Assembly: GCF_009900765.1 (NCBI RefSeq)
Contig: NZ_JAAABL010000010.1
Span: 22,173 to 86,172, forward strand
DNA from: Rhodovarius lipocyclicus
GTDB taxonomy: Bacteria > Pseudomonadota > Alphaproteobacteria > Acetobacterales > Acetobacteraceae
Direction: 5' to 3'
Length of the DNA: 64,000 nt
The first letter of the stretch is position 1; every line of letters begins with the position of its first letter. A program made the position numbers and the translations under genes. The notes below the pieces were generated by a model. The model saw nothing but the letters and a program-made list of their open reading frames with translations. It was not told the DNA's origin and made no database searches. Below are positions 26,677-36,612 of this stretch, in pieces.

Positions 26677-27633
26677 CTATTGGCGTTGAATGTGGCCGGC
26701 GGCACTCGCCGCGGCCCAGATCTGGTCTTCGCGCTCCATCGCGGCCTTCAGCTGCGCGGGGCCGCGCAAATCGGGCTCGATGCCGAGCGAGGCGAGGCGC
26801 GCGCGGAAGCCTTCCTGCGCGAAGGCCGCCGCCACCGCCTCATGGATGCGGGCGGCAAGCGGCTCCGGCAGGGCGCGGGGGCCGAGCAGCCCCACCCAGC
26901 CCGACAGGTCGAAGCCGTCGAGGCCCTGTTCCTGCGCCGTGCGCACATCGGGGAAGAAAGGCGTGCGGCTGGCGGTGCTGGCGGCCAGGATCTTCACCTT
27001 GCCGGTGGGGATATGCGGCGTGACGCTGGCGGTGCTGGTGCAGCCCAGCGGCAGGTGGCCCGCCACGATATCCGTCATCAGCTGCCCGCCGGAGCGATAG
27101 CTGACATCCGGGATCTCCGCGTTCAGGCGGCGGGCGAATTCCTGGCCGATGAACTGGGACAGCGCCTCGGTGGAGCCGGTGGACAGGCGCGAGCCCGAGC
27201 GCGTGGCATGCGCGCGCAGCCCCGCCAGGTCCTGGAAGGGCTGGTCCACCCCCGCCACCAGCAGCATGGTGTTGCGCGCCAGCATGGCGATCGGCGTCAC
27301 GTCCCGCAGCACGTCGAAGGGCACGCGCTCCAGCGTGTACTTGTTCATCACATGGGTGCTGACGACGGCGGCCAGCGTGTGGCCGTCGGGCTCGGCGCGC
27401 GCCACCTGCTCGGTGCCGACCACGCCGGCGGCACCCGCGCGGTTCTCCACCACCACGGGCTGGGACAAGGCGGGGCGCAGCGCTTCGGCCAGGGCGCGGG
27501 CCAGGATGTCCGTGCCGCCGCCGGCGGCATAGGGCACCACGATGCGGATGGGCTTGGCGGGCCAGGTCTGCGCAAGCGCTGGCACAGCCAGCACCGACGG
27601 GGCGACGAGCATGGCTCGGCGGGTGAACTGCAT
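26677..27633 (-). CDS. Bug-family (TctC) periplasmic binding protein
   Basis: A 318-residue solute receptor of the tripartite tricarboxylate type. A Tat-like signal (QFTRRAMLVAPSVLAVPALAQ) leads to WPAKPIRIVVPYAAGGGTDILARALA, the Bug N-terminal motif with the Gly-rich ligand loop. No TctA/TctB membrane subunits lie nearby, as in most Bug proteins. It precedes the PEP mutase-family gene by 12 bases and likely supplies or senses its substrate. Start ATG 27633 has CAGGAG ahead of it. Confidence 0.88.
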   Translation of the reverse strand: MQFTRRAMLVAPSVLAVPALAQTWPAKPIRIVVPYAAGGGTDILARALAEALRPALSQPVVVENRAGAAGVVGTEQVARAEPDGHTLAAVVSTHVMNKYTLERVPFDVLRDVTPIAMLARNTMLLVAGVDQPFQDLAGLRAHATRSGSRLSTGSTEALSQFIGQEFARRLNAEIPDVSYRSGGQLMTDIVAGHLPLGCTSTASVTPHIPTGKVKILAASTASRTPFFPDVRTAQEQGLDGFDLSGWVGLLGPRALPEPLAARIHEAVAAAFAQEGFRARLASLGIEPDLRGPAQLKAAMEREDQIWAAASAAGHIQRQ

Positions 27634-27696
27634 GGCGTTTCTCTCCTGTTGAGGCCACACTTAGCGGCACGCCACGCATCCGTGAAGGAGGACATG

Positions 27697-28098
27697 ATGC
27701 CCGAAGCCCCTGTTCCCGGCCCCGATACCGCCGCCCTCAACGCCATCGAGGCGGTGATCCGCACCTATCTGGATGGCCTGTACGAAGGCGACACCGCCAA
27801 GCTGGCCGAGGCCTTCCACCCTGTCTCCGACTTGCGCTGGGTGGATGGCGGAGAGGTGAAGGTGCTGACGCGCGAAGCCTGGCTGGCCGCCGTGGCCAGC
27901 CGCCCCAACCCCAAGGCCGCCGGCCTGCCGCGGCACGACCGCATCCTGGCCATCGACCTGGCGGGGCCCGAAATGGCGATCGTGAAACTGAACTGCGCCA
28001 TCCCGCCGCGCTTCTTCACCGATGCGCTGGTGCTGCTGAAGACCAGCGATGGATGGAAGATCGTGAGCAAGGCCTATCGGGTCGAAGTGAAGGGGTGA
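27697..28098 (+). CDS. SnoaL/NTF2-like (lumazine-binding-like) protein
   Basis: A 133-residue protein of the NTF2-like cone fold: helices NAIEAVIRTYLDGLYEGDTAKLAEAFHP followed by strands LRWVDGGEVKVLTREAWLAAV and DALVLLKTSDGWKIVSKAYRVEV. Similar small proteins act as isomerases or as unknown putative lumazine-binding proteins. It is divergent from the Bug receptor gene. ATG 27697 is preferred, with AAGGAGG ending five bases before it; ATG 27694 is too close to it. Confidence 0.7.
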   Translation: MPEAPVPGPDTAALNAIEAVIRTYLDGLYEGDTAKLAEAFHPVSDLRWVDGGEVKVLTREAWLAAVASRPNPKAAGLPRHDRILAIDLAGPEMAIVKLNCAIPPRFFTDALVLLKTSDGWKIVSKAYRVEVKG

Positions 28099-28109
28099 GG
28101 TGGACTGGG

Positions 28110-28357
28110 GAAGGCGCCGCCTTCCTCAAGGGAAGCGCAGACTGGGGAAGGCTCTGCCTTCCCCAGACCCCATCCGCTGGGGAGATAAAATCTCCCCAGG
28201 CCCCTGCGAATAGTTTTATGTAATTGATATTATTATATAAATTTTGCGGAAATCCGTTCTCAGGACAGTCCCTGCCCCCAAACTGACGGAAAGGAATGGG
28301 GGAGCTTGAGGGGGAAAGTCATTTCCCCCTCAACGGGAGTGTGAGGGCGGCGCCCTC
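28110..28357 (+). repeat. Intergenic mosaic repeat, copy D
   Basis: The 261-base gap between convergent genes holds no gene. It contains GGAAGGCGCCGCCTTCC, a GGGGAAGGCTCTGCCTTCCCC stem, a perfect CTGGGGAGAT/ATCTCCCCAG hairpin (AAA loop), and an AT-rich core ATTGATATTATTATATAA (about 28218-28235) close to the core of copy C. A palindrome GAGGGGGAAA...TTTCCCCCTC follows. It shares parts but not the exact order of copies A-C. Confidence 0.6.
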
Positions 28358-28359
28358 AC

Positions 28360-29061
28360 CTACACCGTCAGATACCGCCCGCGCGCCGCCTCATCCGCCA
28401 GCAGTTCCGCCATGCTGCCCCGCCACACGATGGCGCCTTTCTCGATGATGCTGGCGGCGTCGCCCACCCGGCTGGCGAAGTGCCAGTTCTGTTCCGACAG
28501 CAGGATCGACATACCCTCCGCCCGCAGCGCCCGCACGGCGTCGGCCATGCGGTCCACGATGACCGGGGCCAGCCCTTCGCTGGGTTCGTCCAGCAGCACC
28601 AGGCGCGGGTTGCCCATCAGCGTGCGGCCGATGGTCAGCATCTGCTGCTCGCCGCCGCTCATCCGCCCGCCCGGGCGTTTCAGCATCGCGGCCAGGGAGG
28701 GGAAGACCCCGCAGATGCGCTCGACCGACCAGGGGGCGAGGCCCTCACGCGGCTTCTGGCGGCCGACTTCCAGATTCTCGGCCACGGTCAGCTCGGCGAA
28801 GACGCGGCGTTCCTCGGGCACATAGCCCAGGCCCCGGCGCGCGACCTCGAAGGGCTCCAGCCCCGCGATGGGCTGGCCGAGGAATTCGACGCCGCCCGAT
28901 GTCGGCGGCACCAGCCCCATGATGGCCTTCATGGTGGTGGATTTGCCGGCGCCGTTGCGGCCCAGCAGCACATGCACCTCGCCGGGGCGCACATGCAGGG
29001 ACACGCCTTGCAGGATATGCGCGCGGCCGTAATGGGCGTGGAGGTCGGACAGGCGCAGCAT
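28360..29061 (-). CDS. livF: Branched-chain amino acid-type ABC transporter ATPase LivF
   Basis: A 233-residue ATPase. Walker A is GRNGAGKST, the signature RMSGGEQQML, and Walker B RLVLLDEPSEGLAP. The Ser-Glu-Gly-Leu after Walker B is typical of LivF. It energises uptake with LivG. Start ATG 29061 overlaps the livG stop by one base (TGATG); the TTG immediately before it is not needed. It is last in the livK-HM-G-F operon, followed by a repeat. Confidence 0.93.
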   Translation of the reverse strand: MLRLSDLHAHYGRAHILQGVSLHVRPGEVHVLLGRNGAGKSTTMKAIMGLVPPTSGGVEFLGQPIAGLEPFEVARRGLGYVPEERRVFAELTVAENLEVGRQKPREGLAPWSVERICGVFPSLAAMLKRPGGRMSGGEQQMLTIGRTLMGNPRLVLLDEPSEGLAPVIVDRMADAVRALRAEGMSILLSEQNWHFASRVGDAASIIEKGAIVWRGSMAELLADEAARGRYLTV

Positions 29062-29810
29062 CAATGCGTCCCCTCATGGCCCAGATAGACCTCGCGCACG
29101 CGGGGGTCGGCGCGGACGGCCTCGGGCGCGCCCTCGGCCAGCAGGCGGCCGCGTTCCAGCACCATGATGCGGTCGGCATGGGTGAAGACAACATCCATGT
29201 CGTGCTCGGTGAACAGCACGCCGATGCCGGATTCGCGCGCGATGCGGGCGGTCAGCGCCATCAGCGCCACGCGCTCGGCGGGGGCCATGCCGGCGGTGGG
29301 CTCGTCCATCAGCAACAGGCGCGGGGCATTGGCGAGCGCGATCGCCAGTTCGACGCGCTTCAGGTCGCCATAGGCCAGCACGCCACAGGGGCGATGCGCC
29401 TGGTCGGCCATGCCCACGCGCTCCAGCAGGGCCAGGGCTTGCGTGGGATCTTCGGAGTGCAGCGGTTTTGTAAACCGAAGGATACGGCGCTGATGCGACA
29501 GCAAGGCCAGCTGTACATTCTCGATCACCGGCAGCGAGGCGAAGGTGGCGGTGATCTGAAAGGTACGTCCCACCCCCATCCGCCATACCTGACGCGGGAG
29601 CTTGCCCGTAATCTCCTGACCGTTCAGCACCACCCTGCCCTTGTCCGGCCGCAGCTGGCCGTTCAGCATGTTGAAGCAGGTGGATTTGCCCGCGCCATTG
29701 GGGCCGATCAGGGCCAGCAGCTCTCCGGCGGCCAGGGAGAAGGACACCCCCTGCACTGCGTGCACGCCGCCGAAGCTCTTGGCCAGATTCTCCACAACCA
29801 GCAGCGTCAT
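29061..29810 (-). CDS. livG: Branched-chain amino acid-type ABC transporter ATPase LivG
   Basis: A 249-residue ATPase: Walker A GPNGAGKST, Walker B RLLLMDEPTAGMAPAER. The LivG-type start is TLLVVENLAKSFGGVHAVQGVSF. The ABC signature reads LAYGDLKRVELAIAL: YGDLKR in place of the usual YGxQRR, still a LivG-like signature. The start is ATG 29810, overlapping the permease stop by four bases (ATGA). Substrate may be an amino acid, amide or other organic acid. Confidence 0.93.
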   Translation of the reverse strand: MTLLVVENLAKSFGGVHAVQGVSFSLAAGELLALIGPNGAGKSTCFNMLNGQLRPDKGRVVLNGQEITGKLPRQVWRMGVGRTFQITATFASLPVIENVQLALLSHQRRILRFTKPLHSEDPTQALALLERVGMADQAHRPCGVLAYGDLKRVELAIALANAPRLLLMDEPTAGMAPAERVALMALTARIARESGIGVLFTEHDMDVVFTHADRIMVLERGRLLAEGAPEAVRADPRVREVYLGHEGTH

Positions 29811-31633
29811 GACCGCGCCCCCAGCCCCGCCAGGCCGCGCGGGAAGAACAGCACCAGCGCGATGATGATGGCCCCCAGCACGGCGCGCCACAGCTCGGTC
29901 ACGCGCATCAGCTGCTCATGCAGGCCGGTATAGGCGATGGCGCCCAGGATGGGGCCGGTCACGGTCTGCACGCCGCCCAGCAGCACCATCATCAACCCGT
30001 CGATGCTGCGGGGGATGGCCATGTAGGTGGGGAAGACGCTGCCCTTGGTGAAGGCGAACAACGCGCCCGCCAGCCCCGCGAAGGCGGCCGCGATGGCGAA
30101 GGCGAACCAGCGGATGCGCATGGTGTCGATGCCGATCGCCTCGGCGCGCAGCACGCTGTCGCGCTGGGCGCGCAGGGCCGCGCCGAAGGGCGCGAAGATC
30201 GCCCGCCGCAGCAGGAAGGCCCCGCCGAGGCACAGGATCAGCGTGCCCCAGGCCTGCACCGGCTTGGGCACCGCCCAGGCCGGCGGCCACACACCCAGGA
30301 TGCCGTTGTCGCCGCCCGTGAAATCCACCCACTGGAAGGCGGTGGACCAGGCGATCTGCGCGAAGGCCATGGTCAGCATCGCGGCATAGACACCCGACAG
30401 CCGCACACAGAACCAGCCGAAGGCCAGCCCCGCGATGCCCGCCGCGAAGGGGGCCGCCAGCAGCGAGAGTTCCATCGGCGCCGCCAGATGCTTCACCAGC
30501 AGGGCGGCGGCATAGGCGCCGATGCCGAAATAGGCGGCGTGGCCGAAGCTGGCCATGCCGCCCGGGCCCATGATGAAATGCAGCGTGGCCGCGAACAGGA
30601 TGGCCAGGCAGATCTCCGTCATCACCACCAGCGCGTAGTCGGCCAGCACCAGCGGCGCCAGCAGCGCCAGGACCAGGGCCACCCCCGCCACCAGCCGCCC
30701 GCGCGGCGACAAGGGCGCGATGGGCGGTTCCACCGGCGCGAGGCTGGCCGCATGCCCGGCCGGCGCCCGGCCCAGCAGGCCATAGGGCCGCACCACCAGC
30801 ACGGCGGCCATCACCAGGAACACCAGCACCAGCGTGATCTGCGGAAACACCAAGATGCCGAAGGCCTGCATCTGACCCAGCAGCAACGCCGCCAGCGCCG
30901 CCCCGGGCAGCGAGCCCAAGCCGCCCACCACCACCACCACGAAGGCCTCCGCGATGATGGCCAGGTCCATCTGCAAATTCACGCTTTCCCGCGGCACCTG
31001 CAACGCGCCCGCGAGGCCCGCCAGCGCCGAGCCCAGGAAGAACACCCCCGTGAACAGCAGCCGCTGATTCACGCCGAGTGCGCCCACCATCTCCCGGTCC
31101 GCGGTCGCGGCACGCACCAGGATGCCGAAGCGCGTGCGTTGGAACAGCAGCCACAGCAGCAGGAACACCGCGATGCCGATGCCGATCAGCACCAGGTCAT
31201 ACAGCGGGAAGCGGCTGTCGAGGATATAGACCGCGCCCCGCAAGCCAGGCGCGCGCGGGCCCAGCAGATCCTGCGGGCCCCAGATCCACAGCGCCGCATC
31301 CTGCACCACCAGCACCACGCCGAAGGTGGCAAGCAGCTGGAACAGCTCCGGCGCCTTGTAGATGCGGCGCAGCAGCAGCAGTTCCACCACCACGCCGACG
31401 AGCCCCACGATGACGGCCGCCAGCACCACCCCGCCCCAGAACGGGACATGCCCGCGCGGCAGGTTGGTGGCCAGCGTCCAGCCCAGATAGGCGCCCAGCA
31501 TGTAGAAGCTGCCATGGGCGAAATTGACGATACGGGTCACCCCGAAGATCACCGTCAGCCCCGCCGAGACCAGGAACAGCGAGGCCGCGCTGGCCAGGCC
31601 CGACAGGGCCTGGACCACAAGATTTCCCAGCAT
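29807..31633 (-). CDS. Fused LivH-LivM branched-chain-type ABC permease
   Basis: A 608-residue membrane protein made of two permeases in a row. The first half (residues ~1-290) is LivH-like: GLTVIFGVTRIVNFAHGSFYMLGAY and a GGLGSLPGA loop. The second half (~315-608) is LivM-like: LHFIMGPGGMASFGHAAYFGIGAYAAALL and GLMMVLLGGVQTVTGPILGA. Normally these are separate genes; here one chain would make the channel. The start ATG 31633 overlaps the livK-like stop by one base. Confidence 0.9.
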   Translation of the reverse strand: MLGNLVVQALSGLASAASLFLVSAGLTVIFGVTRIVNFAHGSFYMLGAYLGWTLATNLPRGHVPFWGGVVLAAVIVGLVGVVVELLLLRRIYKAPELFQLLATFGVVLVVQDAALWIWGPQDLLGPRAPGLRGAVYILDSRFPLYDLVLIGIGIAVFLLLWLLFQRTRFGILVRAATADREMVGALGVNQRLLFTGVFFLGSALAGLAGALQVPRESVNLQMDLAIIAEAFVVVVVGGLGSLPGAALAALLLGQMQAFGILVFPQITLVLVFLVMAAVLVVRPYGLLGRAPAGHAASLAPVEPPIAPLSPRGRLVAGVALVLALLAPLVLADYALVVMTEICLAILFAATLHFIMGPGGMASFGHAAYFGIGAYAAALLVKHLAAPMELSLLAAPFAAGIAGLAFGWFCVRLSGVYAAMLTMAFAQIAWSTAFQWVDFTGGDNGILGVWPPAWAVPKPVQAWGTLILCLGGAFLLRRAIFAPFGAALRAQRDSVLRAEAIGIDTMRIRWFAFAIAAAFAGLAGALFAFTKGSVFPTYMAIPRSIDGLMMVLLGGVQTVTGPILGAIAYTGLHEQLMRVTELWRAVLGAIIIALVLFFPRGLAGLGARS

Positions 31634-32835
31634 CAGCCGGCGGGGCGCATCGCGCGGGCCGCGTCCTCGCTGGGCAGATAGGCGCGGCCATCGGCGAAGC
31701 GCCAATCAGCCATCGCCCCCTTGCCGCCGCGCAGCACGGTGCGGCCGATGAATCCGCCCATGGTGGATTGGTGGTCGGCGGCGCGGAATTCCGTCTCGGC
31801 ATAGCCGAACACGCCCTGGAACTTCAGCCCGGCCATGGCATCCACCATCGCCTCCGTCTCCAGGTTCGGCACCTTGCGCAGCAGGGCGGCGATGGCCAGC
31901 ACCGTGTCATAGGCGACGACGGAGCCGAGCTTGGGCAATTCCCGGAACCGGGCGCGATAGGCATCGCGGAAGGCGTTGTGGACGGGGTTGTTGATCTGCT
32001 CCACCGGATAGCCGGTGACGATCCAGCCCTCCGGCGCCTCGTCGCCCAGCGGTTCCAGGTATTCCGGCTCGCCGGTCAGCATGGAAACCACCGCCCGGCG
32101 CTCGAACAGCCCGCGCGTGTTGCCCTGGCGGACGAAATTGGTCAGGTCCGCGCCGAAGGTGACGTTGAAGATCGCCTCGGGGTTCGAGGCCGCGAGCGCC
32201 TGCACCGTCGCCCCCGCGTCGATGCGGCCCAGCGCCGGGAACTGCTCGGCCACATAGGTCACGTCGGGGCGGGCGCGGCTCAGCATCTCCTTGAACCAGC
32301 GCACGGCGGACTGGCCGTATTCGTAGTTGGGCGCCACCAGCGCCCAGCGCTTGGCGGGCAGCTTGGCCGCTTCCTCCACCAGCATGGCGGCCTGCATGTA
32401 GGTGCTGCAGCGCAGGCGATAGGTGTAGCGGTTGCCGCGCGACCAGACGAGCGCATCGGTCAGCGGCTCACTGGCGACGAACAGCTTCTTGTTCTGGTTG
32501 GCGAAATCGCCCAGCGCCAGGCCCACATTGGACAGGAAGCCGCCGGTGATCAGCGCCACGCGCTCATTGTTCAGCAATTCGCCGGCATGGCGCACCGCGT
32601 CCTCCGGCTTGCCGGCATCGTCGCGGTGGATGGTGGCGAGCGGACGGCCATTGATGCCGCCGGCGGCGTTGATCGCCTCCTGCGCCAGGGTCCAGCCATT
32701 GCGATAGGGCACCAGGAAGGCGGGCTGGGAGGTGTAGCTGTTGATCTCACCGATGCGGATGGGGTCGTTCTGCGCGCTTGCGACGGCCGGCACGGCGAGG
32801 GTGGCGGCGATGGCGGTGCGGCGGGTGACGATCAT
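31633..32835 (-). CDS. LivK-type periplasmic substrate-binding protein
   Basis: A 400-residue type 1 periplasmic binding protein. A Tat-like signal (VTRRTAIAATLAVPAVASAQ) is followed by IRIGEINSYT and the Leu/Ile/Val-receptor pattern NAAGGINGRPLATIHRDDAGKPEDAV. It delivers the ligand to the LivHM channel encoded next. Ligands in this family range from branched-chain amino acids to amides, urea and aromatic acids; not determined here. Start ATG 32835. A PhyH-type gene lies 87 bases upstream on the same strand. Confidence 0.88.
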   Translation of the reverse strand: MIVTRRTAIAATLAVPAVASAQNDPIRIGEINSYTSQPAFLVPYRNGWTLAQEAINAAGGINGRPLATIHRDDAGKPEDAVRHAGELLNNERVALITGGFLSNVGLALGDFANQNKKLFVASEPLTDALVWSRGNRYTYRLRCSTYMQAAMLVEEAAKLPAKRWALVAPNYEYGQSAVRWFKEMLSRARPDVTYVAEQFPALGRIDAGATVQALAASNPEAIFNVTFGADLTNFVRQGNTRGLFERRAVVSMLTGEPEYLEPLGDEAPEGWIVTGYPVEQINNPVHNAFRDAYRARFRELPKLGSVVAYDTVLAIAALLRKVPNLETEAMVDAMAGLKFQGVFGYAETEFRAADHQSTMGGFIGRTVLRGGKGAMADWRFADGRAYLPSEDAARAMRPAG

Positions 32836-32922
32836 GGGCAGCGGACCTTCCTGATGGTGAGCGTATGCAACGACATCCACCCCGGCACCGCAACAGGGAA
32901 TTCCGGGCGGCGCGGCGCGGCG

Positions 32923-33975
32923 TCAGGCGGCGGTTGCCGCTTCCGCAGGCGGATCGATGGGGCTGCGCTCACCAACCCAGCGCCAGCCGCCGGTCTTGCC
33001 GCGCGCGCGCTTCAGCGCGTCCTGCGCGGTCCAGAACAGGCGCACGGCGCGCTTGTCCAGCCCCGTGGCCCCCAGCACATCGCCCCCCGCCCAGGGCCGG
33101 AACGGCGTGCCCCGCGCGTAGGACCAGATGGCGATGCGGCGGGTGCGCGCATCGGTCACGCCGCGCCGGTGGAAGCCGCTGGTATCGGCGATCACCAGCG
33201 TGTTGGCGGGGGCCGCGAACTTCACCGGGGCGCCATAGCCCAGCGCGGCGATCTCCTCCGGCTCGATGCGCAGGGAGCCTTCGCGCGTGCTGCGGTCCTC
33301 GGCATGGGCGGCGCGGATGGACAGCGCCTGTTCCCATTCCAGATGCCGGGCGGTGGGCAGGTGGGAGCCCGGGACATAGGTGAAGCCTGCCTCCTCCTCG
33401 CTCACATCCTCCACGAACAGCCAGGACTTCACGGTGGGGTGGAAGGTGTCCATGTGGAAGTCGGACTGCACATCGGGCTCGGCCGCGCGGAAATTGCTGT
33501 AGATGGTCTGCACGAACTGGAAGGGCTGCAGCCGGAAGCTGCCGATATAGTCGTGCAGGGCGCGGTATTGCGGGTGGTGCAGGGCCGCCGCGGTCGCCGG
33601 CAGGCGCGGCAGGGTGGCGGCATCCAGCGGGATCAGCCGCGTCAGCGAATAGCCGTCGATGAACTCCCGCGCCTCGATGCGGCTGGCGAACAGCTCCTCC
33701 CGCATCGCCTGGAAGACGGCGGCCGGCAGGAAGTCGCGCTTGATGAGGTAGCCATCGCGCAGGAAGGCCTCCCGGTCGTCGGGCGTCAGGTTCTCGGCCA
33801 TCGCCCGGCGGCGGAATTCGGCCATGCGCAGCGCCAGGCGCCGGCGCGCGATATGCAGCCCCCAGGCGTTCAGCCGGGCACTGCCGATCAGGGGATTGTT
33901 CTCAAAGGATTTGGAGCCCGTGGCCAGGGCCGCGGCATGCAGGGGCAGCAAGGGCCATTGGCGCAAAGGGAGCAT
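32923..33975 (-). CDS. Phytanoyl-CoA dioxygenase (PhyH)-family protein
   Basis: A 350-residue non-haem Fe(II)/2-oxoglutarate oxygenase. The facial triad is H174 and D176 in DFHMDTFHP and H269 in TSGFHRRG; R280 in ARTRRIAIW is the 2-oxoglutarate Arg candidate. It may hydroxylate a small substrate or lipid. It comes before the liv operon on the same strand with 87 bases between; co-transcription with transport of its substrate is possible but not proven. Start ATG 33975; a short low-complexity extension upstream was excluded. Confidence 0.8.
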   Translation of the reverse strand: MLPLRQWPLLPLHAAALATGSKSFENNPLIGSARLNAWGLHIARRRLALRMAEFRRRAMAENLTPDDREAFLRDGYLIKRDFLPAAVFQAMREELFASRIEAREFIDGYSLTRLIPLDAATLPRLPATAAALHHPQYRALHDYIGSFRLQPFQFVQTIYSNFRAAEPDVQSDFHMDTFHPTVKSWLFVEDVSEEEAGFTYVPGSHLPTARHLEWEQALSIRAAHAEDRSTREGSLRIEPEEIAALGYGAPVKFAAPANTLVIADTSGFHRRGVTDARTRRIAIWSYARGTPFRPWAGGDVLGATGLDKRAVRLFWTAQDALKRARGKTGGWRWVGERSPIDPPAEAATAA

Positions 33976-34016
33976 GGAAGGATGTAACGCCGCCGGCGGC
34001 GGCGGGGCAAGCATTA

Positions 34017-34038
34017 CCGGGGGGGCAAAGCCCCCCGG
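34017..34038. repeat. GC palindrome hairpin
   Basis: A perfect stem CCGGGGGG...CCCCCCGG with a short loop stands between pimD and the PhyH gene. It has the same GGGGGCxxxGCCCCC style as hairpins at other gene ends in this window. No T-run follows on either strand, so it may be a structural or repeat module rather than a classic terminator. Confidence 0.5.
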
Positions 34039-34047
34039 ACAACACCC

Positions 34048-35193
34048 TCAGGCCGCGCGCACCAGCCCGCCTTCATCGGCCAGCGCCCGCAGGTGGAAGT
34101 CGGCATTGCCGAACAGCCCGTCATTCACCGTCAGCCGCTTGAAGTAGTGGCCGCAGGCGTATTCCATCGTCATGGCGATGCCGCCATGCAGCTGGATGGA
34201 CTGCTGCCCCACCAGGCGCGAGGCCCGCCCGATCTGCACCTTCACGGCGGAGATGCCGCGCCGGCGCTCGTCGGGGTCGGTCTCCTCGGCGGCCTGCACG
34301 GCATAGAAGCTCATGCTGCGGGCCTGCTCGATGGCCACCAGCATGTCCGCCGCGCGGTGCTGCAGGGCCTGGAAGCTGCCGATGGGGCGGCCGAACTGCT
34401 CGCGGGTCTTCATGTAGTCCAGCGTCATGGCGTGGGCGACATCCATGCAGCCCACCGCCTCGAAGGCCAGCGCCGCGATGGATTCGGCGGCCACCTTCTC
34501 CAGCACCGGCAGGCCGGCCTCGGCATCGCCCAGCACATGGGCGGCCGGGGCGTTGTCGAGGATGATCTCGGCCGCGCGCTGGCCGTCCACGGTGCGGAAG
34601 CCACGGATGGTGACACCCGGCGCGCCCGCCTCGACCACGAACAGGCCGATGCCCGCCTTGTCGCGCTGGCCACCGGCCACGCGGGCGGAGACGATCAGAT
34701 GCGTGGCGCTGTCGCCATGGATCACCATGCCCTTGTTGCCGCTGATCACCCAGCCGGAGCCGGATTTCTTCGCGGTGGTCGCCACGTCGAACAGGTCGTA
34801 GCGGGACTGGCGTTCCTGCTGCGCCAGGGCCAGGCGCACCTCGCCCGCCGCGATCAGGGGCACCAGCTCCTGCCGCAGGGCGGCGCTGCCGCCATGGCGC
34901 AGGGCGGCGCCGCCGATCACCACCGTGCTGAACCAGGGTTCCACCACCAGCGAGCGGCCGAACTGTTCCGCGATCAGGCAGGTGTCGGTCAGGCCGGCGC
35001 CGAAGCCGCCATCCTCCTCGGCGAAGGGCAGGCCCAGCACGCCGATATCGGCGAAGGCGGCCCACAGCTCGGGGCTCCAGCCGCGTTCGCTGGCCATATA
35101 GGCCTTGCGCTGCTCGAAGCCGTATTTGTCGGAGAGCAGCTTGCGGACGCTGTCCACCAGCAGGCTCTGGTCTTCCGTCAGGTCGAAATCCAT
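34048..35193 (-). CDS. pimD: Pimeloyl-CoA dehydrogenase small subunit-like acyl-CoA dehydrogenase
   Basis: A 381-residue acyl-CoA dehydrogenase with flavin fold. MDFDLTEDQSLLVDSVRKLL is the PimD-like start; the active-site region near GGIAMTMEYACGHYFKR carries an acidic residue. In R. palustris PimC and PimD together oxidise medium dicarboxylyl-CoA (pimeloyl-CoA). The name is by resemblance of both subunits and of their partner pimF. It is separated from pimC by an AT-rich hairpin island. Start ATG 35193. Confidence 0.75.
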   Translation of the reverse strand: MDFDLTEDQSLLVDSVRKLLSDKYGFEQRKAYMASERGWSPELWAAFADIGVLGLPFAEEDGGFGAGLTDTCLIAEQFGRSLVVEPWFSTVVIGGAALRHGGSAALRQELVPLIAAGEVRLALAQQERQSRYDLFDVATTAKKSGSGWVISGNKGMVIHGDSATHLIVSARVAGGQRDKAGIGLFVVEAGAPGVTIRGFRTVDGQRAAEIILDNAPAAHVLGDAEAGLPVLEKVAAESIAALAFEAVGCMDVAHAMTLDYMKTREQFGRPIGSFQALQHRAADMLVAIEQARSMSFYAVQAAEETDPDERRRGISAVKVQIGRASRLVGQQSIQLHGGIAMTMEYACGHYFKRLTVNDGLFGNADFHLRALADEGGLVRAA

Positions 35194-35219
35194 GTCGTTT
35201 TTCCCTAGGACGTCAGGCT

Positions 35220-35336
35220 TAGGTAAAGAAGTTCTTCTTTTTCTGTAGAAAAAGAAGCAAAAAGACTTTTTTGAGTTCCCATAAACTCTCAAAAGTTTTT
35301 TGGTTCTTTTTTACAAAAAAGAACAAATACTCTTTT
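35220..35336. repeat. AT-rich triple-hairpin island between pimC and pimD
   Basis: The 143-base gap between pimC and pimD is AT-rich in a GC-rich genome. It has three hairpins: CTTCTTTTTCT/AGAAAAAGAAG (35234-35257, loop GT), an imperfect ACTTTTTTGAG.../...CTCAAAAGT stem (about 35264-35297), and GTTCTTTTTT/AAAAAAGAAC (35303-35324, loop AC). The stems could slow, end or protect the transcript, giving different amounts of the two subunits, or be an inserted mobile repeat. Confidence 0.7.
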
Positions 35337-36536
<1,200 letters not shown>

Positions 36537-36612
36537 ATGTCGTTTCCCTAGCGTTTCTTGGGTGGCCCGCCGATCCGCCCCATCCGCAAGCGGACAGGGC
36601 GGGCGCGGGACA

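Noticed and set aside
25780..27690. Long plus-strand open frame across the PEP mutase-family and Bug genes
   Set aside because: Antisense to two well-supported genes. Only its last 402 bases (27697-28098) look like a real protein, and that part has its own ribosome site.
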